Positions 1 to 10,673 of a DNA stretch of 18,599 nt are shown piece by piece. Below the pieces are notes generated by a model, which was given only the letters and a program-made list of their open reading frames with translations, searched no databases and was not told where the DNA came from. The translations under genes and the position numbers were made by a program. Origin of the DNA: Symbiodinium natans (taxonomy: Eukaryota > Sar > Dinophyceae > Suessiales > Symbiodiniaceae); contig CAJNDS010001448.1 of NCBI GenBank assembly GCA_905221605.1, positions 1 to 18,599 of the forward strand, read 5' to 3'. How positions within the stretch are numbered: position 1 is the first letter of the stretch; each line of letters begins with the position of its first letter.

Positions 1-466
1 CACCGTGACGGACCAAACCCCTAGAAGCGGACAACGCCGTGACAGACCAAAACCCCTTGAAGCGGACAACAGCATGACAAAAACAAACCCCAAGAAGCGG
101 ACAACACCGTGACAGACCAAAACCCCATAAAGCGGACAACGCCGTGACAAACCAAAATCCTCAGAAGCGGACAACACTGTGACAGAGCAAAACCCCTAGA
201 AGCGGACAACACCATGACAGACCAAATTGCCTAGACAACACCGTGACAGACCAGAACCCCTAGAAGCGGACAACGCCGTGACAGACCAAAACCCCTAGAA
301 GCGGACAACACCGTGACAAGAACAAACCCCTAGAAGCCAAAACCCCTAGAAGCGGACAACACCATGACAGACCAAATTGCCTGGAAACGGACAACACCGT
401 GACAGACCAGAACCCCTAGAAGCGGACAACGCCGTGACAAACCAAACCCCTAGGAGCGGACAACAA
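1..466 (+). repeat. Partial HOR copy (3' part of a unit)
   Basis: The window opens inside a HOR unit, at the monomers carrying GTGACGGACCAAACCCC that lie in the last ~480 bp of each unit. It contains the paired marker monomers of that part: TTGCCTAGACAACACC near 225-245 and TTGCCTGGAAACGG near 376. Private differences include CCCCAAGAAGCGG near 92, CCTCAGAAGCGG near 160, and a shortened monomer near 330-340 where AAACCCCTAGAAGCC runs straight into AAAACCCC. The array therefore continues upstream of the window. Confidence 0.9.
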
Positions 467-1802
467 GAATGTGACTGACCAAAACTCCTAGACATGGACG
501 ATACATGACCAGAACCCCTAGAAGCGGACAATGCCGTGACAGGCCAAAACCACTAATACCGCGACAGACCGAAACACTGACCAAATTCCCTAAAAACGGA
601 CCCAGACAACACCCTGACAGGCCCAAGGCCCCAGAAGCGGACAACACCGTGACAAACCAAAACCCTCAGAAGTGGACAACACCGTGACAGACCAAAACCC
701 CTAGAAGCGGACAACACCGTGACGGACCAAACCCCAAGAAGCGGACAACACTGTCACAGACCAAAAAACTACTAGAAGCGGACAACGCCGTGACACACCA
801 AAACCATAGAAGCGGACAATACCCTGACAAACCAAAACCCCTAGAAGGGACAACACCGCAACACCGTGACAGAAAAACTCTAGAAGCGGACAACCATAAC
901 AAACCAAAACTTCTAGAAGCGGACAACACCAAGACAGACACAAATTCCTTGAAGCGGACCGTGACAGACCAAATTGCCGAGAAGCGGACGACACCAGATC
1001 AAAATAAAAACTTAGAAGCAAACAACACCGTGACAGACCATCATTCCTAGAAGCGGACAACACCCTAGAAGCGGACAACACCGTGAAAGACCAAAACCCC
1101 CTGGAAGCGGACAACACCGTGACGGACCCAAGCCAATAGAAGCGGACATCACCGTGACAGACCAAAACCCCTAGAAGCGGACAACGCCGTGACAGACCAA
1201 AACACCTAGAAGACCCCCAGAATCGCACAGAACCGTGACAGACCAAACCCCTAGAAGCGGACAACACCGTGACGGACCAAACCCCTAGAAGCGGACAACG
1301 CCGTGACAGACCAAATGACAAAAACAAACCCCTAGAAGCGGACAACACCGTGACAGACCGAAACCCCTTAAAGCGGACAACGCCGTGACAAACCAAAACC
1401 CCTAGAAGCGGACAACACCATGACAGACCAAAACCCCTAGAAGCGGACAACACCATGACAGAGCAAATTGCCTAGACAACACCGTGATAGACCAGAACCC
1501 CTAGAAGCGGACAACGCCGTGACAGACCAAAACCCCTAGAAGCGGACAACACCGTGACAAAAACAAACCCCTAGAAGCGGACAACACCGTGACAGACCAA
1601 AACCCCTAGAAGCGGACAACACCATGACAGACCAAAAACTTGCCTGGCGAGGGGGGGGGGGGACAAAGGGGGGGGGAAAGGGAGGAGGATCGGGGAGGGG
1701 AAGGGGGAGTGGAGGAGTGGAAACGGACAACACCGTGACACACCAGAACCCCTAGAAGCGGACAACGCCGTGACAAACCAAACCCCTAGAAGCGGACAAC
1801 AA
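467..1802 (+). repeat. HOR copy 1 (1336 bp, with G-rich insertion)
   Basis: A complete unit, phased on GAATGTGACTGACC. It is longer than the ~1286-bp norm because of a ~73-bp G-rich insertion at 1648-1720, partly offset by deletions. About 23 bp is lost near 1315, where GACAGACCAAAT joins GACAAAAACAAAC, and about 5 bp near 953. Other private differences are CAGGCCCAAGG near 617 (CAAACCCAAGG in the other units) and an extra AA in the CTACTAGAAG monomer near 766. Confidence 0.9.
1648..1720 (+). other. G-rich insertion in one satellite unit (potential G-quadruplex)
   Basis: All other units here read TTGCCTGG followed directly by AAACGGAC. In this copy about 73 bp of almost pure purine lies between TTGCCTGG and AAACGGAC. 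It includes a 12-G run (1651-1662), a 9-G run (1668-1676) and several further runs of three to five G. The density of G-runs fits the general G-quadruplex pattern of four or more G3+ tracts with short loops. It is the only sequence within 1-16356 not derived from the 35-bp monomer. It could be a real slippage-driven expansion, a captured simple repeat, or a sequencing or assembly artefact of homopolymers. The long pure-G runs make their exact lengths unreliable. Confidence 0.8.
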
Positions 1803-3070
1803 GAATGTGACTGACCAAAACTCCTAGACATGGACGATACATGACCAGAACCCCTAGAAGCGGACAATGCCGTGACAGGCCAAAACCACTAATACCGCGA
1901 CAGACCGAAACACTGACCAAATTCCCTAAAAACGGACCCAGACAACACCCTGACAAACCCAAGGCCCCAGAAGCGGACAACACCGTGACAAACCAAAACC
2001 CCCAGAAGTGGACAACACCGTGACAGACCAAAACCCTAGAACACCGTGACGGACCAAACCCCAAGAAGCGGACAACACTGTCACAGACCAAAACTACTAG
2101 AAGCGGACAACGCCGTGACACACCGAAGCGGACAATACCCTGACAAACCAAAACCCCTAGAAGGGACAACACCGCAACACCGTGACAGAAAAACTCTAGA
2201 AGCGGACAACCATAACAAACCAAAACTTCTAGAAGCGGACAACACCAAGACAGACACAAATTCCTTGAAGCGGACAAGACCGTGACAGACCAAATTGCCG
2301 AGAAGCGGACGACACCAGATCAAAATAAATACTTAGAAGCAAACAACACCGTGACAGACCATAATTCCTAGAAGCGGACAACACCCTAGAAGCGGACAAC
2401 ACCGTGAAAGACCAAAACCCCCTGGAAGCAGACAACACCGTGACGGACCCAAGCCAATAGAAGCGGACATCACCGTGACAGACCAAAACCCCTAGAAGCG
2501 GACAACGCCGTGACAGACCAAAACACCTAGAAGACCCCTAGACTCGCACAGAACCGTGACAGACCAAACCCCTAGAAGCGGACAACACCGTGACGGACCA
2601 AACCCCTAGAAGCGGACAACGCCGTGACAGACCAAAACCCCTTGAAGCGGACAACAGCATGACAAAAACTAACCCCTAGAAGCGGACAACACCGTGACAG
2701 ACCAAAACCCCTAGAAGCGGACAACGCCGTGACAAACCAAATTGCCTGGAAACGGACAACACCGTGACAGACCAAAACCCCTAGAAGCGGACAACACCAT
2801 GACAGAGCAAATTGCCTAGACAACACCGTGACAGACCAGAACCCCTAGAAGCGGACAACGCCGTGACAGACCAAAACCCCTAGAAGCGGACAATACCGTG
2901 ACAAAAACAAACCCCTAGAAGCGGACAACACCGTGACAGACCAAAACCCCTAGAAGCGGACAACACCATGACAGACCAAATTGCCTGGAAACGGACAACA
3001 CCGTGACAGACCAGAACCCCTAGAAGCGGACAACGCCGTGACAAACCAAACCCCTAGAAGCGGACAACAA
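1803..3070 (+). repeat. HOR copy 2 (1268 bp)
   Basis: A complete unit with a ~12-bp loss near 2037 (CCCTAGAACACCGTG) and a ~9-bp loss near 2124 (GACACACCGAAGCGG). Near 2738 it carries an extra TTGCCTGGAAACGG variant ahead of the usual TTGCCTAGACAAC one at 2811, so this monomer type has been copied to an additional place in the unit. It shares GACAGAGCAAATTGCC with copies 1 and 11. Confidence 0.9.
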
Positions 3071-4271
3071 GAATGTGACTGACCAAAACTCCTAGACATG
3101 GACGATACATGACCAGAACCCCCAGAAGCGGACAATGCCGTGACCAAAACCACTAATACCGAGGCCCCAGAAGCGGACAACACCGTGACAAACCAAAACC
3201 CCCAGAAGTGGACAACACCGTGACAGACCAAAACCCCTAGAAGCGGACAACACCGTGACGGACCAAACCCCAAGAAGCGGACAACACTGTCACAGACCAA
3301 AACTACTAGAAGCGGACAACGCCGTGACACACCAAATCCATAGAAGCGGACAATGCCCTGACAAACCAAAACCCCTAGAAGGGACAACACCGCAACACCG
3401 TGACAGAAAAACTCTAGAAGCGGACAACCATAACAAACCAAAACTTCTAGAAGCGGACAACACCAAGACAGACACAAATTCCTTGAAGCGGACAAGACCG
3501 TGACAGACCAAATTGCCGAGAAGCGGACGACACCAGATCAAAATAAATACTTAGAAGCAAACAACACCGTGACAGACCATAATTCCTAGAAGCGGACAAC
3601 ACCGTGAAAGACCAAAACCCCCTGGAAGCGGACAACGCCGTGACGGACCCAAGCCAATGGAAGCGGACATCACCGTGACAGACCAAAACCCCTAGAAGCG
3701 GACAACGCCGTGACAGACCAAAACACCTAGAAGCCGCATTAGAATCGCACAGAACAGGTGTGGGCCTCGTGGTCAGACAGACAAAACCCCTAGAAGCGGA
3801 CCATCACCGTAAGACGGGGACCAAACCCTAGAGCGGAACACCGCCGTGGACAGGACCAAAACCCTTGAAGCGGGAAAACAGCATGTGAACAAAAAACAAA
3901 CCCTAGATAGCGGACAACACCGTGACAGACCAAAACCCCTAAAGCGGACAACACCGTGACAAACCAAAACCCTAGAAGCGGACAACACCGTGACAGACCA
4001 AAACCCTGGAAGCGGACAACACCGTGACAGACCAAAAACACTAGAAGTGAACAACACCATGATAGACCACAACCCCTAGAAGCGAACAACACCATGACAG
4101 ACCAAAACCCCTAGAAACGGACAACACCGTGACAGACCAAAACCCCAAAGAAGCGGACAACACCATGACAGACCAAATTGCCTGGAAAACGGACAAACCA
4201 CCGTGGACAGACCCGCACCCCTAGAAGCGGCAAAGCCGTGGGACAAACAAAACCCCTAGAGCGGACAACAA
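3071..4271 (+). repeat. HOR copy 3 (1201 bp, deleted and degraded)
   Basis: The shortest unit. About 64 bp is missing at 3161 (ACTAATACCG joined to AGGCCCCAG), and the short 18-bp monomer found before CACCGTGAAAG in most units is absent near 3597. From 3733 onward the sequence fills with single-base insertions and deletions; see the separate entry for 3733-4335. Confidence 0.88.
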
Positions 4272-4335
4272 GAATTGTGATTCTGACCAAAAAATCCTAG
4301 ATGACGATAAGGACCAGGAACCCTAGACCAGCGGA
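3733..4335 (+). repeat. Indel-rich, diverged satellite stretch (possible assembly seam)
   Basis: The order of monomers can still be followed against neighbouring units, but the text is untidy. Examples are CCGTGGACAGGACC near 3845, GGGAAAACAGCATGTGAAC near 3870, CCTAGATAGCGG near 3902, CGTGGGACAAACAAAACC near 4230, and the unit landmark degraded to GAATTGTGATTCTGACC at 4272. These errors are mostly one-base insertions and deletions, concentrated in 3733-3915 and 4180-4335. The middle (3916-4180) is cleaner but has diverged monomers such as GAAGTGAAC, GAAGCGAAC and CATGATAGACC. Units on both sides are clean. Unpolished long-read consensus or a gap-filled join would explain the flanks, and real divergence is the alternative. 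Confidence 0.75.
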
Positions 4336-5559
4336 CAATGCCGTGACAGGCCAAAACCACTAATACCGCGACAGACCGAAACACTGACCAAATTCCCTAA
4401 AAACGGACCCAGACAACACCCTGACAAACCCAAGGCCCCAGAAGCGGACAACACCGTGACAAACCAAAACCCCCAGAAGTGGACAACACCGTGACAGACC
4501 AAAACCCCTAGAAGCGGACAACGCCGTGACACACCAAAACCATAGAAGCGGACAACACTGTCACAGACCAAAACTACTAGAAGCGGACAACGCCGTGACA
4601 CACCAAAACCATAGAAGCGGACAATACCCTGACAAACCAAAACCCCTAGAAGGGACAACATCGCAACACCGTGACAGAAAAACTCTAGAAGCGGACAACC
4701 ATAACAAACCAAAACTTCTAGAAGCGGACAACACCAAGACAGACACAAATTCCTTGAAGCGGACAAGACCGTGACAGACCAAATTGCCGAGAAGCGGACG
4801 ACACCAGATCAAAATAAATACTTAGAAGCAAACAACACCGTGACAGACCATCATTCCTAGAAGCGGACAACACCCTAGAAGCGGACAACACCGTGAAAGA
4901 CCAAAACCCCCTGGAAGCGGACAACACCGTGACGGACCCAAACCAATAGAAGCGGACATCACCGTGACAGACCAAAACCCCTGGAAGCGGACAACGCCGT
5001 GACAGACCAAAACACCTAGAAGACCCCTAGAATCGCACAGAACCGTGACAGACCAAACCCCTAGAAGCGGACAACACCGTGACGGACCAAACCCCTAGAA
5101 GCGGACAACGCCGTGACAGACCAAAACCCCTTGAAGCGGACAACAGCATGACAAAAACAAACCCCTAGAAGCGGACAACACCGTGACAGACCAAAACCGC
5201 TTAAAGCGGACAACGCCGTGACAAACCAAAACCCCTAGAAGCGGACAACACTGTGACAGACCAAAACCCCTAGAAGCGGACAACACCATGACAGACCAAA
5301 TTGCCTAGACAACACCGTGACAGACCAGAACCCCTAGAAGCGGACAACGCCGTGACAGACCAAAACCCCTAGAAGCGGACAACACCGTGACGAAAACAAA
5401 CCCCTAGAAGCGGACAACACCGTGACAGACCAAAACCCCTAGAAGCGGACAACACCATGACAGACCAAATTGCCTGGAAACGGACAACACCGTGACAGAC
5501 CAGAACCCCTAGAAGCGGACAACGCCGTGACAAACCAAACCCCTAGAAGCGGACAACAA
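4272..5559 (+). repeat. HOR copy 4 (1288 bp)
   Basis: Clean from about 4336 on. In place of the monomer ending GTGACGGACCAAACCCC it has a second copy of the GCCGTGACACACCAAAACC monomer (near 4524 as well as 4590), a replacement shared with copies 5, 6 and 11. Also diagnostic are CATCGCAACACCG near 4659 (shared with copy 6), ACCCAAACCAATAG near 4937 (shared with copy 5), AACCGCTTAAAGCGG near 5187 and GTGACGAAAAC near 5388. Confidence 0.92.
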
Positions 5560-6845
5560 GAATGTGACTGACCAAAACTCCTAGACATGGACGATACATG
5601 ACCAGAACCCCTCGAAGCGGACAATGCCGTGACAGGCCAAAACCACTAATACCGCGACAGACCGAAACACTGACCAAATTCCCTAAAAACGGACCCAGAC
5701 AACACCCTGACAAACCCAAGGCCCCAGAAGCGGACAACACCGTGACAAACCAAAACCCCCAGAAGTGGACAACACCGTGACAGACCAAAACCCCTAGAAG
5801 CGGACAACGCCGTGACACACCAAAACCATAGAAGCGGACAACACTGTCACAGACCAAAACTACTAGAAGCGGACAACGCCGTGACACACCAAAACCATAG
5901 AAGCGGACCATACCCTGACAAACCAAAACCCCTAGAAGGGACAACACCGCAACACCGTGACAGAAAAACTCTAGAAGCGGACAACCATAACAAACCAAAA
6001 CTTCTAGAAGCGGACAACACCAAGACAGACACAAATTCCTTGAAGCGGACAAGACCGTGACAGACCAAATTGCCGAGAAGCGGACGACACCAGATCAAAA
6101 TAAATACTTAGAAGCAAACAACACCGTGACAGACCATCATTCCTAGAAGCGGACAACACCCTAGAAGCGGACAACACCGTGAAAGACCAAAACCCCCTGG
6201 AAGCGGACAACACCGTGACGGACCCAAACCAATAGAAGCGGACATCACCGTGACAGACCAAAACCCCTGGAAGCGGACAACGCCGTGACAGACCAAAACA
6301 CCTAGAAGACCCCTAGAATCGCACAGAACCGTGACAGACCAAACCCCTAGAAGCGGACAACACCGTGACGGACCAAACCCCTAGAAGCGGACAACGCCGT
6401 GACAGACCAAAACCCCTTGAAGCGGACAACAGCATGACAAAAACAAACCCCTAGAAGCGGACAACACCGTGACAGACCAAAACCGCTTAAAGCGGACAAC
6501 GCCGTGACAAACCAAAACCCCTAGAAGCGGACAACACTGTGACAGACCAAAACCCCTAGAAGCGGACAACACCATGACAGACCAAATTGCCTAGACAACA
6601 CCGTGACAGACCAGAACCCCTAGAAGCGGACAACGCCGTGACAGACCAAAACCCCTAGAAGCGGACAACACCGTGACGAAAACAAACCCCTAGAAGCGGA
6701 CAACACCGTGACAGACCAAAACCCCTAGAAGCGGACAACACCATGACAGACCAAATTGCCTGGAAACGGACAACACCGTGACAGACCAGAACCCCTAGAA
6801 GCGGACAACGCCGTGACAAACCAAACCCCTAGAAGCGGACAACAA
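5560..6845 (+). repeat. HOR copy 5 (1286 bp)
   Basis: A full-length unit. It shares CCCCTCGAAGCGG (near 5609) with copy 6, and AACCGCTTAAAGCGG and GACGAAAACAAAC with copy 4. GAAGCGGACCATACCC at 5900-5915 is otherwise found only in copy 11, about 7.6 kb away. Confidence 0.93.
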
Positions 6846-8107
6846 GAATGTGACTGACCAAAACTCCTAGACATGGACGATACATGACCAGAACCCCTCG
6901 AAGCGGACAATGCCGTGACAGGCCAAAACCACTAATACCGCGACAGACCGAAACACTGACCAAATTCCCTAAAAACGGACCCAGACAACACCCTGACAAA
7001 CCCAAGGCCCCAGAAGCGGACAACACCGTGACAAACCAAAACCCCCAGAAGTGGACAACACCGTGACAGACCAAAACCCCTAGAAGCGGACAACGCCGTG
7101 ACACACCAAAACCATAGAAGCGGACAACACTGTCACAGACCAAAACTACTAGAAGCGGACAACGCCGTGACACACCAAAACCATAGAAGCGGACAATACC
7201 CTGACAAACCAAAACCCCTAGAAGGGACAACATCGCAACACCGTGACAGAAAAACTCTAGAAGCGGACAACCATAACAAACCAAAACTTCTAGAAGCGGA
7301 CAACACCAAGACAGACACAAATTCTTTGAAGCGGTTACAAGACCGTGACAGAAAAATTGCCGAGAAGCGGACGACACCAGATCAAAATAAATACTTAGAA
7401 GCAAACAACACCGTGACAGACCATCATTCCTAGAAGCGGACAACACCCTAGAAGCGGACAACACCGTGAAAGACCAAAACCCCCTGGAAGCGGACAACAC
7501 CGTGACGGACCCAAGCCAATAGAAGCGGACATCACCGTGACAGACCAAAACCCCTAGAAGCGGACAACGCCGTGACAGACCAAAACACCTAGAAGACCCC
7601 TAGAATCGCACAGAACCGTGACAGACCAAACCCCCAGAAGCGGACAACACCGTGACGGACCAAACCCCTAGAAGCGGACAACGCCGTGACAGACCAAAAC
7701 CCCTTGAAGCGGACAACAGCATGACAAAAACAAACCCCTAGAAGCGGACAACACCGTGACAGACCAAAACCCCTTAAAGCGGACAACGCCGTGACAAACC
7801 AAAACCCCTAGAAGCGGACAACACCGTGACAGACCAAAACCCCTAGAAGCGGACAACACCATGACAGACCAAATTGCCTAGACAACACCGTGACAGACCA
7901 GAACCCCTACAGACCAAAACCCCTAGAAGCGGACAACACCGTGACAAAAACAAACCCCTAGAAGCGGACAACACCGTGACAGACCAAAACCCCTAGAAGC
8001 GGACAACACCATGACAGACCAAATTGCCTAGACAACACCGTGACAGACCAGAACCCCTAGAAGTGGACAACGCCGTGACAAACCAAACCCCTAGAAGCCG
8101 ACAACAA
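6846..8107 (+). repeat. HOR copy 6 (1262 bp)
   Basis: Similar to copies 4 and 5 in its first half. It has a private GCGGTTACAAGACC with GACAGAAAAATTGCC near 7331-7360, and a ~19-bp deletion at 7910 (CCCCTA joined to CAGACC). Its second TTGCCTGGAAACGG monomer has been replaced by TTGCCTAGACAAC (near 8024), so both marker positions of this unit now carry the same variant, as intra-unit gene conversion would produce. Confidence 0.92.
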
Positions 8108-9458
8108 GAATGTGACTGACCAAAACTCCTAGACATGGACGATACATGACCAGAACCCCTAGAAGCGGACAATGCCGTGACAGGCCAAAACCACTAATAC
8201 CGCGACAGACCGAAACACTGACCAAATTCCCTAAAAACGGACCCAGACAACACCCTGACAAACCCAAGGCCCCAGAAGCGGACAACACCGTGACAAACCA
8301 AAACCCCCAGAAGTGGACAACACCGTGACAGACCAAAACCCCTAGAAGCGGACAACACCGTGACGGACCAAACCCCAAGAAACGGACAACACTGTCACAG
8401 ACCAAAACTACTAGAAGCGGACAACGCCGTGACACACCAAAACCATGGAAGCGGACAATACCCTGACAAACCAAAACCCCTAGAAGGGACAACACCGCAA
8501 CACCGTGACAGAAAAACTCTAGAAGCGGACAACGTGACAGACCAAATTGCCGAGAAGCGGACGACAGATCAAAATAAATACTTAGAAGCAAACAACACCG
8601 TGACAGACCATCATTCCTAGAAGCGGACAACACCCTAGAAGCGGACAACACCGTGAAAGACCAAAACCCCCTGGAAACGGACAACACCGTGACGGACCCA
8701 AGCCAATAGAAGCGGACATCACCGTGACAGACCAAAACCCCTAGAAGCGGACAACGCCGTGACAGACCAAAACACCTAGAAGACCCCTAGAATCGCACAG
8801 AACCGTGACAGACCAAACCCCTAGAAGCGGACAACACCGTGACGGACCAAACCCCTAGAAGCGGACAACGCCGTGACAGACCAAAACCCCTAGAAGCGGA
8901 CAACAGCATGACAAAAACAAACCCCTAGAAGCCGGACAACACCGTGACAGACCAAAACCCCTTAAAGCGGACAACGCCGTGACAAACCAAAACCCCTAGA
9001 AGCGGACAACACCGTGACAGACCAAAACCCGTAGAAGCGGACAACACCATGACAGACCAAATTGCCTAGACAACACCGTGACAGACCAGAACCCCTAGAA
9101 GCGGACACCACCGTGACAGACCAAAACCCCTTAAAGCGGACAACGCCGTGACAAACCAAAACCTAGAAGCGGACAACACCGTGACAGACTAGAACCCCTA
9201 GAAGCGGACAACGCCGTGACAGACCAAAACCCCTAGAAGCGGACAACACCGTGACAAAAACAAACCCCTAGAAGCGGACAACACCGTGACAGACCAAAAC
9301 CCCTAGAAGCGGACAACACCATGACAGACCAAAACCCCTAGAAGCGGACAACACCATGACAGACCAAATTGCCTGGAAACGGACAACACCGTGACAGACC
9401 AGAACCCCTAGAAGCGGACAACGCCGTGACAACCCAAACCCCTAGAAGCGGACAACAA
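8108..9458 (+). repeat. HOR copy 7 (1351 bp, one two-monomer loss and one four-monomer gain)
   Basis: About 71 bp (two monomers, including the one with the CTTCTAGAAG palindrome) is missing at 8532, where GCGGACAA joins CGTGACAGACC. The spacing between the TTGCCTAGAC and TTGCCTGGAAAC markers is 307 bp (9062 to 9369), against 169 bp in copy 10. That is a gain of 138 bp, close to four monomers, and includes a repeated CTTAAAGCGG monomer near 9132. Both changes are multiples of the monomer, as expected from out-of-register exchange. Confidence 0.92.
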
Positions 9459-10673
9459 GAATGTGACTGACCAAAACTCCTAGACATGGACGATACATGA
9501 CCAGAACCCCTAGAAGCGGACAATGCCGTGACAGGCCAAAACCACAAATACCGCGACAGACCGAAACACTGACCAAATTCCCTAAAAATGGACCCAGACA
9601 ACACCCTGACAAACCCAAACCCCTAGAAGCTGACAACACCGTGACGGACCAAACCCCAAGAAGCGGACAACACTGTCACAGACCAAAACTACTAGAAGCG
9701 GACAACGCCGTGACACACCAAAACCATAGAAGCGGACAATACCCTGACAAACCAAAACCCCTAGAAGGGACAACGCCGCAACACCGTGACAGAAAAACTC
9801 TAGAAGCGGACAACCAGAACAAACCAAAACTTCTAGAAGCGGACAACACCAAGACAGACACAAATTCCTTGAAGCGGACAAGACCGTGACAGACCAAATT
9901 GCCGAGAAGCGGACGACACCAGATCAAAATAAATACTTAGAAGCAAACAACACCGTGACAGACCATCATTCCTAGAAGTGGACAACACCCTAGAAGCGGA
10001 CAACACCGTGAAAGACCAAAACCCCCTGGAAGCGGACAACACCGTGACGGACCCAAGCCAATAGAAGCGGACATCACCGTGACAAACCAAAACCCCTAGA
10101 AGCGGACAACGCCGTGACAGACCAAAACACCTAGAAGACCCCTAGAATCGCACAGAACCGTGACAGACCAAACCCCTAGAAGCGGACAACACCGTGACGG
10201 ACCAAACCCCTAGAAGCGGACAACGCCGTGACAGACCAAAACCCCTTGAAGCGGACAACAGCATGACAAAAACAAACCCCTAGAAGCGGACAACACCGTG
10301 ACGGACCAAAACCCCTTAAAGCGGACAACGCCGTGACAAACCAAAACCCCTAGAAGCGGACAACACCGTGACAGACCAAAACCCCTAGAAGCGGACAACA
10401 CCATGACAGACCAAATTGCCTAGACAACACCGTGACAGACCAGAACCCTAGAAGCGGACAACGCCATGACAGACCAAAATCCCTAGAAGCGGACAACACC
10501 GTGACAAAAACAAACCTGTAGAAGCGGACAACACCGTGACAGACCAAAACCCCTAGAAGCGGACAACACCATGACAGACCAAATTGCCTGGAAACGGACA
10601 ACACCGTGACAGACCAGAACCCCTAGAAGCGGACAACGCCGTGACAACCCAAACCCCTAGAAGCGGACAACAA
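9459..10673 (+). repeat. HOR copy 8 (1215 bp)
   Basis: About 70 bp (two monomers, those with GGCCCCAGAAGCGG and CCCCCAGAAGTGG) is absent at 9619, where CAAACCC runs directly into AAACCCCTAGAAGC. The same loss occurs in copy 9. The two also share GACAACCCAAACCCC just before the landmark, CAACGCCGCAAC and CAACCAGAACAAACC. Private changes include GAAGCTGACAAC near 9628, GCCATGACAG near 10464 and AAACCTGTAGAAG near 10513. Confidence 0.92.

Noticed and set aside
701-1456. 251-codon minus-strand protein, and similar frames at 6829-7548, 8091-8735 and 15706-16287
   Set aside because: These are translations of the satellite in changing frames. Lengths vary from unit to unit with incidental indels, the composition follows the monomer, and no promoter or domain is visible.
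1641-1730. Mobile element insertion at the G-rich segment
   Set aside because: There are no terminal inverted repeats, no poly-A tail and no clear target-site duplication. The content is simple purine runs.
9497-9889. 130-codon plus-strand proteins (9497-9889 and 10712-11104) rich in RPKPLEADN-type repeats
   Set aside because: The same satellite read on the + strand. They are longer only in copies 8 and 9, because both share the two-monomer deletion.
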